A DNA stretch of 34,149 nucleotides, from the IMG/VR virus record IMGVR_UViG_3300046499_000490, positions 1 to 34,149 of that record, one strand, 5' to 3'. The notes below the pieces were generated by a model. The model did no database searches and was not told where the DNA came from. It saw only the letters and a list, made by a program, of their open reading frames with translations. Positions 14,744-23,115 of this stretch are shown piece after piece. Origin of the DNA: a virus. A program made the translations under genes and the position numbers. Within the stretch, counting starts at the first letter, position 1; each line of letters opens with the position of its first letter.

Positions 14744-15675
14744 CGGGGGGCCTCCTCGAACTCCACGTCGGCAATCAGGGTGGTGAACGTGGAGACGTTG
14801 ATGCGGCCCGCGTTCCCTGCGGCGCCGTTGGCCTGGGCGCGCAGCAGCTGGGTGGTGCCGCGATAGGCGGACGGGACAGCGAGGGTGTCGGCGATCGCGG
14901 CGGGCACCTTGCGGATTCCGGTGCCCTGGTCGTCGTCCAGGGAGATGGCCTGGAGGGTGAGGCTGGATCCGAAGGTGGCCCGCAGCTGTCCGGTGTAGTT
15001 GTTGACGGAGTAGCGGATGGGGCTGACGTCGACGCGGAGGCGGACGGTGGTGGCCCAGTCGGGGACGGCGATGTTCCAGCCGGCGGCGGTGGAGAAATAG
15101 GTGAAGGTGGTGGACGAGCCGAGGAGTCCGCTGTCGGCGGTCGGGGACTGGGTGTAGAGGCGGCGGTCGCGGCGCGGGTTGGCGATCTGCCGCAGGTCGG
15201 TGATCATCGCGTTGGTGATGGTCGACGTGGAGGCGGGGATGTCGATGCGGGCCAACGGAATGCCGGTGCGTCCGTCGGGGATCGCAGTGGCTGAGCTGGA
15301 CACGTTGGAGATGACCTGGAAGTAGGCGATCTGGTCGACAGCCGGATTGAGGGTGCCCTCGTACTCAGGGTCCTCAACCCGCAGGATCACCATGTCGGAG
15401 CGGCCGGTGCCGCCCGTCGAGCTGATGGTGACGTCGGCGGTGCCGATGTTGCATGCCGCGTAGGAGCCCTGGAAGGTGTTCGCCCGTCCGCGGACGACAC
15501 TGGACCCGTCCGACACCGATACGCCGCCGCCCGGGGTGGCCCGTTGCGTGACCTTCAGGTCGTCGCCCTGGGTGACACCCTCCGCGCCGCGGGCGAGGTC
15601 GCGGACCAACATGCGGAACTGCTGGGCGCTGTGGGTGGCGCCGTTGACGAGGATGGGCCGGGGAAACAGGGACAT
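14740..15675 (-). CDS. Minor tail / baseplate upper protein-like
   Basis: A 311-residue protein with ATG at 15675. The N-terminal region (PRPILVNGATHSAQQFRML) and the middle (SDMVILRVEDPEYEG, PLARIDIPA) resemble N-terminal parts of siphovirus baseplate or appendage proteins. The C-terminal about 130 residues form a beta-rich segment (FTYFSTAAGWNIAVPDWATT) with possible carbohydrate-binding character. It follows the distal tail gene by 13 bases and overlaps the next gene by four. The structural assignment rests on position and on general pattern. Confidence 0.7.
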   Translation of the reverse strand: MSLFPRPILVNGATHSAQQFRMLVRDLARGAEGVTQGDDLKVTQRATPGGGVSVSDGSSVVRGRANTFQGSYAACNIGTADVTISSTGGTGRSDMVILRVEDPEYEGTLNPAVDQIAYFQVISNVSSSATAIPDGRTGIPLARIDIPASTSTITNAMITDLRQIANPRRDRRLYTQSPTADSGLLGSSTTFTYFSTAAGWNIAVPDWATTVRLRVDVSPIRYSVNNYTGQLRATFGSSLTLQAISLDDDQGTGIRKVPAAIADTLAVPSAYRGTTQLLRAQANGAAGNAGRINVSTFTTLIADVEFEEAPR

Positions 15676-15688
15676 GGCGGCTCTCTCC

Positions 15689-16591
15689 TCAGAGGGCGAT
15701 GTAGGCGTCGCGCCAGGTCAGGCGCATATGGGCGGTGTTGGTCGCGTCGAACGCGGTGAAGCGGAGTTCGGACTGGCCGGGCGGCAGGGAGAACAGGTCG
15801 ATGCGGGAGGACGGCGACAGGTAGACAGCAGCGTTGCCGCCGTTCTCCCGGGTCACGGTCCGGTAGCCGGGCCGGGTGTCGATCTCCACCCACTGTCCGG
15901 CCGTCAGCGACAGGGTGGGCAGCGCCAGCGCCCGCCCGGATTCGGCATGCAGAACCGTCACGTTGGCGCACGGACCGAAGATCCGGATGATGGGCCAGGT
16001 GTCCGCATCCCCGGCGTTGACGGCCCAGCCCGGCCGGTCCGCGGCCACCGTGCCGTCCTGCACGTAGATGGGTGCGACCACGGGGGCGGCGAACCCGCCG
16101 CCGGTGAGCCAGCCGATCGGTACATCGGTGGTCGTGTCCGTGTCGGCGTAGAACGTGGGGTCGTGCGCGACGAACTCCATGTCCAGCGGCACCCAGCCGT
16201 GGATGATCTGTTCGTCGTCGGGATCCAGCCTGCGTGAGCGGACCGTCAGGGATTTCGTCGGCCGGCCGGGGCGTTTGATGCGCAGCACCATGCCCTGCCC
16301 GCCGACCAGCCGTACGTCGGCGGCGTCGGTCACGGCCTGAATCTGGCCGATCATGTCCTGGCAGGCGGCCGGGTTCCCGGGGATTTTGATCGCTGCGTCG
16401 AGCTGAACCTGTCGGGCCGACCAGTAGTCGGGGCCGGCGAACTGGCCGTCCATGGACGGCTGGTCGACGTCGGCGTCCCGGACCGGCGGCCGGCCCAGAC
16501 CGTCGGTCTTGATGACGTTCACGCTGGTGCCGGCCCCGATGAGGACTCCGCCCAGGTCGTACTGCCAGTCGTCGAGCTCAAGCAGCGGCAC
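15689..16591 (-). CDS. Distal tail protein (Dit-like)
   Basis: A 300-residue protein with GTG at 16591 and a GGGGAGGGG ribosome binding site. It overlaps the tape measure stop by 14 bases. Typical features of phage distal tail proteins are present: an N-terminal beta domain beginning LLELDDWQYDLGG, the RPPVRDADVDQPSMDGQFAG loop region and a C-terminal galectin-like beta domain (WPIIRIFGPC, TLTAGQW-like LSLTAGQWVEIDTRPG). It forms the hexameric ring joining tail tube and baseplate. Its place immediately downstream of the tape measure is the usual siphovirus order. Confidence 0.85.
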   Translation of the reverse strand: MPLLELDDWQYDLGGVLIGAGTSVNVIKTDGLGRPPVRDADVDQPSMDGQFAGPDYWSARQVQLDAAIKIPGNPAACQDMIGQIQAVTDAADVRLVGGQGMVLRIKRPGRPTKSLTVRSRRLDPDDEQIIHGWVPLDMEFVAHDPTFYADTDTTTDVPIGWLTGGGFAAPVVAPIYVQDGTVAADRPGWAVNAGDADTWPIIRIFGPCANVTVLHAESGRALALPTLSLTAGQWVEIDTRPGYRTVTRENGGNAAVYLSPSSRIDLFSLPPGQSELRFTAFDATNTAHMRLTWRDAYIAL

Positions 16592-19500
16592 GGGCGGCCA
16601 CCCCTCCCCTGCGGGCCCGGCGCACGCTGCGCCCGACCTGGCTTCCGATGTCCGAGGCGGTGGCGTTGGTGCGGACCGCGGTGACGTTGACGTGGGTGTC
16701 GCCGCCGCCGCGGACGATGACGACGGGGCGGGTGGCGGCCACGTCGGTCAGGCCGACGCCGAAGCGGTGCGCGACGTCGGCCAGGACCGGCAGCGCGTGG
16801 CGCCGCTTGTTCGGCCCGAGGGGGAGGAATGCCTCGCCGCCCGTCTCTGGCTCCGCGAAGGTGACCGCTCCGCCGCGGGTGCTGTAGATCCCCGCGCGGA
16901 TGCCGCCGTTGGCGTACGCGAGGTGCTTGTTGGCGTTGCCCAGGTCGGCGAGGAACTTTGTGGAGCGGGAGCCCAGCGACGACTGGATCTGGCTCTTCGC
17001 CTTGTTGGCGACGGTGATGATCTCGTCCTCGCCGATGCCGGTCTTCCCGGCAACGTCGTGAATGCCGGTCTTGCTGCTGGAGATCGCGGCAATGATCTGA
17101 ACCAGTTCGCCGAGCTGGTCGCCGGACAGGGCGTTCGCCGAGGCCTTCGCCGCGCTGTTGGCCTTGGCCGCAGACGACTTCGACTTCACCGCGTCGGCGG
17201 CCAGCTTCTGCGCTGCCTCGTCTCCCTGGGCGGCAAGCTGGGTGGCCAGGTCGCCGTAGCCCATGCCGGCGAGCTTCGCGAGGTTCGCCTGGAACGCGGC
17301 GGAGGTCTTGGTGGAGGCGTTCAGCTGCTTCGTATAGTCGGCGAGGGTGGCCTTCGCGATCGGTGCCAGCTTCCGCAGATTCGCGACGATGCTGTTGAAC
17401 TGCGACTTCGACGCCTTGGCGAGAGCGGCGACCATAGTGGCGCCCTCAGCGCCCATGTCCCGCAGCTGGTCGATGACGTCCGCACCACCCCGGGATGCGA
17501 TCTTGTTCAGGTTCGCTTCGTAGGCGCTGTTGGACTTCACCGCACCGGACAGGGTCTTGTTCCAGTCGGAGAGGGAGAACTGCCGCTTGTAGCGGGCCTC
17601 GGCGGTCTTCGCGGCGTCGGTGGCGGTGGCCACGCCACGGCGGGCCTTGGCGACCGCGTTCTCTGCTGCGACCAGCTGGGCGCGGGTGTGCTTGCCCCTG
17701 CGGACCTGCGCCAGCCGGGCTTCGGCCGTGCGCAGCGAGCCGACTGCGTTCGCCTGCGCGCGGAGCTTCTTGGTGTACTCGTCCTTGGTGATCGTCTGAT
17801 GGGCGCTGGTGTACGCGGACGACACGTCAGAGATGGACTTCATGGTGCCGGTCGGGCTGTAGGTGAACCCGCCGGACGCGAAGTGCTGTACACCGCCGGC
17901 GATGCCGCCGTCGGCGAACCGCATGGCCGTGCCGTAGCGACCCCACATATTGAGGGCCTTGATGATGCCCTGGCCGCCCATCCCGGTGGTGGCCCCCAGC
18001 TTGCGGACGGTTTCGGGGACGAGGACGCCTTCGCCCGGGGAGAGAACGGCGGGGACGATGTCGCGGCGCGGGGCGTAGCCGGGCACGAACAGGCCGTTTG
18101 CGGCGTGGGCGACGATGCCGCCGTCGGCGTACTTCGATACGCCGCCCTGGCCCTGGGCGGGGCGGCCGATCGTGGAGTACTTGGCGATCGTCTCCCGGAC
18201 AGTGGTGACGGTGACGGTCTTGCTGCGCAGCGCGGCGAGCGCGGCCTGGATTTCGCGGGCGATGGCGCTGGCCCGGTCCCGCGCCGCAATGGTGATCGTT
18301 TTGTTCTTCAGGCCGTCTCGGGCCGCCTGGACTGCGGCCAGGTTCTTCTTCGCGGTGCCGGTCTCAGCGGTGACCTTGAAACGCCCGTCGGGCAGCCGGG
18401 TCACCTTGAAGCCGAGGTCGCGCAGCATCGACACGGCGTCGCTGGTGAGCGCGCTGACGGTGACGGATTTGGAGTTCGGGGTCTTCTTGATGGCGGCGAT
18501 CACCGCGTCGAGGCCGTTGATGGCGTCCTCGGTCCGCATCTCCAGGGTGGTGGTCTTCTTGTTCGGGATGTCGAGGTAGGCCTTGGCGAGGGCCTGCGCC
18601 TGGGTCTTGGTGAGGCCCATCTTTTGTGCAGTTTCGACGAACTTGGCCTGGCCGCGGTCCATGATTCCCTGGACGAACTCCCACGATTTGCCCTGCTCGC
18701 GGGCCTTCGCGGCGGCGTCGTCGGTGCTTGCGGCCAGACCGCGCAGCGCGGACTCGGCGTCACGGGCCTTCTGGGAGCCGAGGTCCAGTTCGCCGTGGTT
18801 CATCTTCAGGGCGCCGGAGTTGTCCTTGGCGGCTTTCGCGGCGTCGTCGATGGCCTGCTCGAACGCGTTCATCGCGCCGCCCGCGGCCCGGTTGACGTCG
18901 TTCAAGGCCTGGATACTTTGCCTCAAGCCGTCGGCGGACTTCTTCTGTGCGTCGAGCTTCGCCTGGGTGTCCTGCGCGGCCTTCCCGAACAGGCCCATCG
19001 ACCGGGCGGCGAGTTCCTGCTCGAACTTCTGGTCGGCAAGGGCCGACTTGTAGTCGTCCAGCTGGCTGGTGATCTGCTTGGCAGAGAAGCCCTGCTTCTT
19101 CATCTCCGATGTGATGTTCTTCAGGGCGCTGGCAGCGAGATCGGCCTGCCCGTTCTTCACCAGGTTCGCCAGCGCCTTGTCGACTGCGTCGATGTTCGCC
19201 TTGGCGTCCTTCACCGGAGTGGAGTCGGCTCCGAAGAACGACACGATGGACTGCTGGACCTTGTCCAGGCCCTTCGGGTCGGTCACCTTCTGCAGGCTGT
19301 CCGCAAACCCTGAAAGGTCCTTCCCGAAGGATCGCGCCGCCTCCCCAGCCACCTTCCCTGTGGATCCCAACGTCCTCAGCGAGGTAGTCAGCTTGTCGAC
19401 GTCCGGCGGCGCCTTCTTACTCATCTCCGACAGCGCCGCCAGCGCCACCAGAACGATTCCGATGCCGGACGCGATGAGGGTGGTGCGGGCTGCCACGCCC

Positions 19501-21050
19501 AACGCCAAGAACGCGGCCCGCAGGCCGGCCAGTCCGCCGCCCGCCGCCGTTGACGCGGCCACCAGGCCGACGATGGCCGTGCGCACCCGGGCGAGCCCTC
19601 CGGCGAGGGCGGCCATGCCCGCACCGGACAGCTGCAGCAGCTTCAGGGCGGACGCCACGCTGAGGATGATCCCGACGAGTTCCGGGGGCAGCGCGGCAAC
19701 CAGGCGGGCTGCGGCGGTGACGAGAGTGAGCATGCCGGGTCCGGCCTGGGCGGCGCCCTGCGCGAGGGTGATGACGGCCTGCGAGATCGCGCGGATTGCT
19801 TCCCGGGCGGCGGGCCCGTTCTGCCGCGCGTAGTCGATGATCGCGCCCAACGCACCGTTACCGACGTCGCCCTCGGACAACACCCGGATGAAGTGGATGA
19901 CCTGGTCGGTCAGCTGGTCCAGCTTCCCGTCCGTGAAGGATGCGATCTTCGTGGACAGGGCGTCGAATCCGGGGGTCGCGATGGCGCCGCCCGCGACGGC
20001 AACAAGCCGGTTCAGCTGGGTGGAGGCGGACTTCACCTCGGGGGTCAGGCGGGGGATCAGCGAGTCCAGGACCGTGATGCCGTTGGTGACCGGCTCCATG
20101 GTGAAGCGGGCCATGCTGTTGGACCAGTCGCTGAAGTTGCCCTTCAGCGTGGACAGCGCGATCGCGGCCTTCTGGGTTGCGGGCGGCAGTTGCGCCAGCT
20201 GCTGCTGGTAGGCGAGGGCGGCAGCCTGCGCCTGCTTGGACGTCGCGCCGTGCTGGACGACCGCGTCGCGGTACTTCTTTTCCGCATCGGCAGCATCGCC
20301 CAGCGGTCCGATCTGCCCGGCCACGGCAATCCCGAACGCGGCGCCAGCAATGCCTGCCGCACCGAACTCGGCGGCGAGCGGTGCCAGGTTCGCGGCCAGG
20401 CCGGCCGCAAGGGGGATGGCGGCCGGGGCGAGCGTCAGAAGGCCGGCGAGACCGCCCTGGAGCCCTCCGTCCCCTCCGCCGCCGCCGCCGGTCGGGAGGG
20501 TGCGGGGCAGGCTTCTCAGGGGGCTGGTATCAGGTTCCACCCGAACGCGGATGGTCTGGTTCATGGACGCCCACCGCACTGCGGCGGACACGTCCCGGCG
20601 GAGCTGCATGGTGTCGGCGAGACCGATCGGAATCTCGATGCGGTGGCCCATCGAGGCCCACCGGACGGCGTCCTGCACGTCGCGGCGCAGCTGCATGGTG
20701 TCGGTCAGGGTGAGACGGACGCCAAGGCCCTGCCCGGCGCCTGCCGTGGTCACCGCTGCCCGTACTTCGTCGCGCAGGTGGTCGCCGTCGACACTGAGGC
20801 GGACGTTGATGCCCTGCCCGGTGCCGGCTGCCGTCAGGGCGGCCTGGACGTCGCTGCGCAGGTGGTTGCCGTCCACGTTCAGGCGGACCGTGATGGCGCC
20901 TGCGGCTGCGGCCCGCAGCTCGGCGATGGCCCGCTTGGCGTCGTTGACGCGGTCGGTGAGCTTCCCGGCTTCCTTGGCGCTGTCGCGGAGTGTGGCCGCC
21001 AGGTCGGAGCCCTGCCCGGTCAGCTGTACGGAGAGGTTCCACTGGGACAC
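16578..21050 (-). CDS. Tape measure protein
   Basis: A 1490-residue protein from GTG 21050, with AAGGAG six bases upstream. The N-terminal region has four tandem segments of about 30 residues (residues 53-165) built on V-R-L-x-V-D-G-x-H-L-R-x-D-V or TMQLRRDV. Hydrophobic helices follow at about 198-247 and 430-540. The remainder is long helical, Lys/Ala-rich, with the motif FAEPETGGEAFLPL near the C-terminus, common in tape measure proteins. At the usual 0.15 nm per residue it would give a tail of about 220 nm. It sits directly after the frameshifted chaperone pair. Confidence 0.95.
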   Translation of the reverse strand: MSQWNLSVQLTGQGSDLAATLRDSAKEAGKLTDRVNDAKRAIAELRAAAAGAITVRLNVDGNHLRSDVQAALTAAGTGQGINVRLSVDGDHLRDEVRAAVTTAGAGQGLGVRLTLTDTMQLRRDVQDAVRWASMGHRIEIPIGLADTMQLRRDVSAAVRWASMNQTIRVRVEPDTSPLRSLPRTLPTGGGGGGDGGLQGGLAGLLTLAPAAIPLAAGLAANLAPLAAEFGAAGIAGAAFGIAVAGQIGPLGDAADAEKKYRDAVVQHGATSKQAQAAALAYQQQLAQLPPATQKAAIALSTLKGNFSDWSNSMARFTMEPVTNGITVLDSLIPRLTPEVKSASTQLNRLVAVAGGAIATPGFDALSTKIASFTDGKLDQLTDQVIHFIRVLSEGDVGNGALGAIIDYARQNGPAAREAIRAISQAVITLAQGAAQAGPGMLTLVTAAARLVAALPPELVGIILSVASALKLLQLSGAGMAALAGGLARVRTAIVGLVAASTAAGGGLAGLRAAFLALGVAARTTLIASGIGIVLVALAALSEMSKKAPPDVDKLTTSLRTLGSTGKVAGEAARSFGKDLSGFADSLQKVTDPKGLDKVQQSIVSFFGADSTPVKDAKANIDAVDKALANLVKNGQADLAASALKNITSEMKKQGFSAKQITSQLDDYKSALADQKFEQELAARSMGLFGKAAQDTQAKLDAQKKSADGLRQSIQALNDVNRAAGGAMNAFEQAIDDAAKAAKDNSGALKMNHGELDLGSQKARDAESALRGLAASTDDAAAKAREQGKSWEFVQGIMDRGQAKFVETAQKMGLTKTQAQALAKAYLDIPNKKTTTLEMRTEDAINGLDAVIAAIKKTPNSKSVTVSALTSDAVSMLRDLGFKVTRLPDGRFKVTAETGTAKKNLAAVQAARDGLKNKTITIAARDRASAIAREIQAALAALRSKTVTVTTVRETIAKYSTIGRPAQGQGGVSKYADGGIVAHAANGLFVPGYAPRRDIVPAVLSPGEGVLVPETVRKLGATTGMGGQGIIKALNMWGRYGTAMRFADGGIAGGVQHFASGGFTYSPTGTMKSISDVSSAYTSAHQTITKDEYTKKLRAQANAVGSLRTAEARLAQVRRGKHTRAQLVAAENAVAKARRGVATATDAAKTAEARYKRQFSLSDWNKTLSGAVKSNSAYEANLNKIASRGGADVIDQLRDMGAEGATMVAALAKASKSQFNSIVANLRKLAPIAKATLADYTKQLNASTKTSAAFQANLAKLAGMGYGDLATQLAAQGDEAAQKLAADAVKSKSSAAKANSAAKASANALSGDQLGELVQIIAAISSSKTGIHDVAGKTGIGEDEIITVANKAKSQIQSSLGSRSTKFLADLGNANKHLAYANGGIRAGIYSTRGGAVTFAEPETGGEAFLPLGPNKRRHALPVLADVAHRFGVGLTDVAATRPVVIVRGGGDTHVNVTAVRTNATASDIGSQVGRSVRRARRGGVAARAAA

Positions 21051-21068
21051 TGCGGGCTCCTTTCTGGC

Positions 21069-21446
21069 TTATCGGGCTGCGTGGTGGGTGCGGGCGACTT
21101 GCATGGCCGCGTGCACGCTGGTGGGGATCAGGAGGATTTTCACGCCGTGCCCTTCGTCGCCGTCGGGGACGGTTTTCTGCCGGTCGGCGAGGAGTTGGCA
21201 TCCGATGCAGCGGTGTGTGATGGCGGTGTAGGCGTCCTCGTCTCCGCCGGCGTCCTCATCCCATTCCTCGGCGCGTGTGCCGCAGGAGGGGCAGGCCGCT
21301 TTGGTGTAGTCGGACCAGGCGAGGGCTTTGCGCCGGTCCAGGTCGGTCCAGGTGCCGTCACCGAGGCCGCGGAAGTGGCTGTGCGGGATGCGGTAGCGCT
21401 CGCACAGTTCCATCTCGGCTCGGAAGTCGGCATCGTCTCTCAGCCT
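21069..21446 (-). CDS. Tail assembly chaperone T extension, made by -1 frameshifting
   Basis: This frame has no start of its own. It is joined to the G gene by a -1 shift at 21446, adding 125 residues after Lys176 to give a 301-residue G-T fusion. The extension begins RLRDDADFRAEMELCERY and contains a likely zinc ribbon, CPSCGTRAEEW then HRCIGCQLLADR. It ends at TAA 21069-21071, 18 bases before the tape measure start. As in lambda G-T, the extension should recruit major tail protein to the chaperone-coated tape measure. Confidence 0.88.
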   Translation of the reverse strand, partial: RLRDDADFRAEMELCERYRIPHSHFRGLGDGTWTDLDRRKALAWSDYTKAACPSCGTRAEEWDEDAGGDEDAYTAITHRCIGCQLLADRQKTVPDGDEGHGVKILLIPTSVHAAMQVARTHHAAR

Positions 21447-21973
21447 TTTCCCAGGTCGGTCCGCTGCTGGTGCTGCACGGTCCAGGCCGCGTTCCACAGC
21501 CCGGCGGCGTCGGCCGAGTGCCAGGTGTCGAGGTACTTCTGGGCGGCGTCGGCCGGCATGCCGTCCAGGGACGCGGCGGCAATGAGGGCGGGGGCGAAAG
21601 TGTCCATCGCGTAGTCCTGGCCCGCGGCCTCGTCTGCCTCGGTGGGCGGGTTCGCCTTCTGGAGCTTCTCGAGGTCCTTGCGTTCCAGGGCGGTGAAGCG
21701 CAGCACGATGACGTGGTCGTTGTAGGCCTTTGTGGCGGCCACAAGTTCGGCGGCAGCCTGCCGCGCCTCGCGCTGGTAGATGGCCCGCGTGTCGGGGTCG
21801 GTGTCCTTGGCGAGGCCCTTCAAGGCGGCCTGGGCCTGCTCGTTGGCGTACTGGGCTTCGCGGAAGCGGTTGCGGATGTCGGTGTCCTGGCACAGCCTGA
21901 ACGTGCTGACCGGCTTCTGGACGTTGTCGAGGCGCTTCGCGAGGGCGTCCCAGGTGCTGGCGGTGTTCGTCAT
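21440..21973 (-). CDS. Tail assembly chaperone G
   Basis: A 177-residue helical acidic protein starting at ATG 21973 (N-terminus MTNTASTWDALAKRL), between the major tail protein and the tape measure gene. An upstream in-frame start at 22030 would extend into a GC-palindromic leader and lacks support. In siphoviruses the gene at this place encodes the chaperone that coats the tape measure before tube assembly. The last codons read CTG GGA AAA GGC TGA, with the slippery heptamer in the right phase four codons before the stop. Confidence 0.9.
   Translation of the reverse strand: MTNTASTWDALAKRLDNVQKPVSTFRLCQDTDIRNRFREAQYANEQAQAALKGLAKDTDPDTRAIYQREARQAAAELVAATKAYNDHVIVLRFTALERKDLEKLQKANPPTEADEAAGQDYAMDTFAPALIAAASLDGMPADAAQKYLDTWHSADAAGLWNAAWTVQHQQRTDLGKG
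21446..21452 (-). promoter_or_regulatory. Programmed -1 frameshift site GGGAAAA
   Basis: On the minus strand G GGA AAA sits in zero-frame phase as X XXY YYZ, just before GGC TGA. A -1 slip continues as AGG CTG AGA into the T frame. This is the classic lambda-like arrangement. Fraction of slippage cannot be judged from sequence. Confidence 0.9.
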
Positions 21974-21985
21974 TTCGGGTCTCCG

Positions 21986-22023
21986 TGGGAAGGCCCGGCC
22001 GGGCGCGCGCGGCGCCCTTCCCA
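21986..22023 (-). terminator. GC-rich hairpin between major tail protein and chaperone genes
   Basis: TGGGAAGG and CCTTCCCA pair over eight bases and enclose the self-complementary CCCGGCCGGG. It starts 13 bases upstream of the G start codon. A partial terminator or mRNA-processing hairpin here would keep tape measure and chaperone levels below major tail protein levels. Confidence 0.5.
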
Positions 22024-22064
22024 GATACACCGGGGCCCGGCCGGGGGCTGAGGGGGCGGGCTGG

Positions 22065-22526
22065 TTACGGCGCGGTCCCGTTGAACAGCGGGCGTGCGGT
22101 GATAGTGAACTGGACGGTGATCTTCGCGGCCTCGTTGTCCGCCGTGTACGCCTTCGAGTTCGACACCACGGTCACCGGGTAGACGTCCATGCCCTTGGCG
22201 CCGGTCGTCTTGCCCTTGGAGAAGATGACGATGTACCCGCTGGTGCCCTTGGCCAGGTCGGTCTCGACGTCGTCGAGGGCGGAGTCCTCGTAGAACGTCA
22301 GCGAGGAGTCCGCGGCGGAGTCGTCGCCGCCGATCTTGGAGACGAACGTGGACGCCATGTCCGGGGTCTCGATGGGCTGGTTTTCAAGCGACCATCCGTC
22401 GATGGCGTTGATCTGCGCCGTGTAGTCGGTACCGGCGGTGATCTCCGAGGTGGTCGGGATCAGCGTGGTCGCCGCGATCGTCGGCAGGTAGTAGATCTTG
22501 GTGGTGCCCTTGCGGTTGAACCTCAT
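22065..22526 (-). CDS. Major tail protein
   Basis: A 153-residue protein starting at ATG 22526, with GAGGGG six bases upstream. A longer frame to 22553 exists but would begin inside the hairpin leader. The protein is beta-rich with an N-terminal RKGTTKIYYLPTIA strand, an ITAGTDYTAQINAIDGW segment, an acidic SKIGGDDSAADSSLTFYED loop region and a final TAKITVQF-like strand, the pattern of siphovirus tube proteins. It lies directly upstream of the tail chaperones, the standard order. Its ribosome binding site is part of an 8-bp hairpin (22530-22552). Confidence 0.88.
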   Translation of the reverse strand: MRFNRKGTTKIYYLPTIAATTLIPTTSEITAGTDYTAQINAIDGWSLENQPIETPDMASTFVSKIGGDDSAADSSLTFYEDSALDDVETDLAKGTSGYIVIFSKGKTTGAKGMDVYPVTVVSNSKAYTADNEAAKITVQFTITARPLFNGTAP

Positions 22527-22529
22527 GAG

Positions 22530-22552
22530 TGGCCCCTCGCGGATAGGGGCCA
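22530..22552 (-). promoter_or_regulatory. Hairpin sequestering the ribosome binding site of the major tail protein
   Basis: On the minus strand TGGCCCCT, a seven-base loop, and AGGGGCCA form a perfect 8-bp stem ending four bases before the ATG. The AGGGG of the 3' arm is the ribosome binding site itself. It could limit initiation or require an assisting factor, or simply protect the mRNA 5' end after processing. Confidence 0.6.
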
Positions 22553-22555
22553 ATG

Positions 22556-22619
22556 GGGACCCCTGCTACACGTGTTGGTGTGGCGGCCACCTGTCGTGGT
22601 GGCGTCCGCGTGGGGTCCC
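22556..22619 (-). other. Structured region between the tail-terminator and major tail protein genes
   Basis: GGGACCCC (22556-22563) pairs perfectly with GGGGTCCC (22612-22619), and GCCACC (22586-22591) with GGTGGC (22598-22603) inside it. Together with the ribosome binding site hairpin this fills most of the 121-base gap. It could contain a terminator or an attenuator. No promoter boxes are evident. Confidence 0.45.
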
Positions 22620-22647
22620 GCCGCGGTGCGGTCGAACTACGCCCTTG

Positions 22648-23115
22648 TCAGGCGGTGGCTTCCAGATAGAACCGGAAACGGATCACTGAAGTGATGATTG
22701 CATCTCCCGCATCGGATGTTCCCCCCGCTTCCCGCGCCTCCCGGCAGTAGCAGTTGACGCCCGGGATGGTCAGCGGATACCGGTAGCCGGGGCTGCCGTC
22801 CACGGGACGCTCGATCACCTGACGCCCCTTGTCGGCCATCCACTGCGACTGGACGACGGTCCCCCGGCTGTCTGGGTGGCCCGGTATGGGACCGGACACG
22901 AACGTCGCCTGGTAGGTGGAGACGGCCGCCCGGTGCCGGTCGGCCAGGGTGCCGTCGTCAGATCTGTGGTCCAGCGGGTACAGCAGCGTGTAGGGCGGCG
23001 GGTACGGCTGGTTGGTGTCCGGGTCCATGGGCACGGTGACGAGCCCGACAGGCTTTCCCGTGAGGGTGGCCAGGAGGCCCATGACCCCGTCGGTGACGGG
23101 CTGACGGTCGATCAT
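22648..23115 (-). CDS. Probable tail terminator / tail completion protein
   Basis: A 155-residue protein, start ATG 23115 overlapping the upstream stop as TGATG. The sequence MIDRQPVTDGVMGLLAT, PYTLLYPLDHRSDDG, ATFVSGPIPGHP and ADKGRQVIER resembles small siphovirus proteins encoded just before the major tail protein, which cap the tail tube and join it to the head. The last strand (SVIRFRFYLEA) is typical of that fold. It is followed by a 121-base structured gap, unlike the overlapping genes upstream. Confidence 0.7.
   Translation of the reverse strand: MIDRQPVTDGVMGLLATLTGKPVGLVTVPMDPDTNQPYPPPYTLLYPLDHRSDDGTLADRHRAAVSTYQATFVSGPIPGHPDSRGTVVQSQWMADKGRQVIERPVDGSPGYRYPLTIPGVNCYCREAREAGGTSDAGDAIITSVIRFRFYLEATA

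Noticed and set aside
16452-19313. A 953-codon open frame on the plus strand
   Set aside because: It is antisense to the tape measure gene. In DNA with G/C at nearly every third position the opposite strand stays open, and the translation is low-complexity Gly/Val/Leu/Arg with no family motif and no ribosome binding site.
21447-21893. Upstream part of the T frame as an independent gene
   Set aside because: It lies fully inside the G gene in another frame, and the T part is explained by the -1 frameshift.
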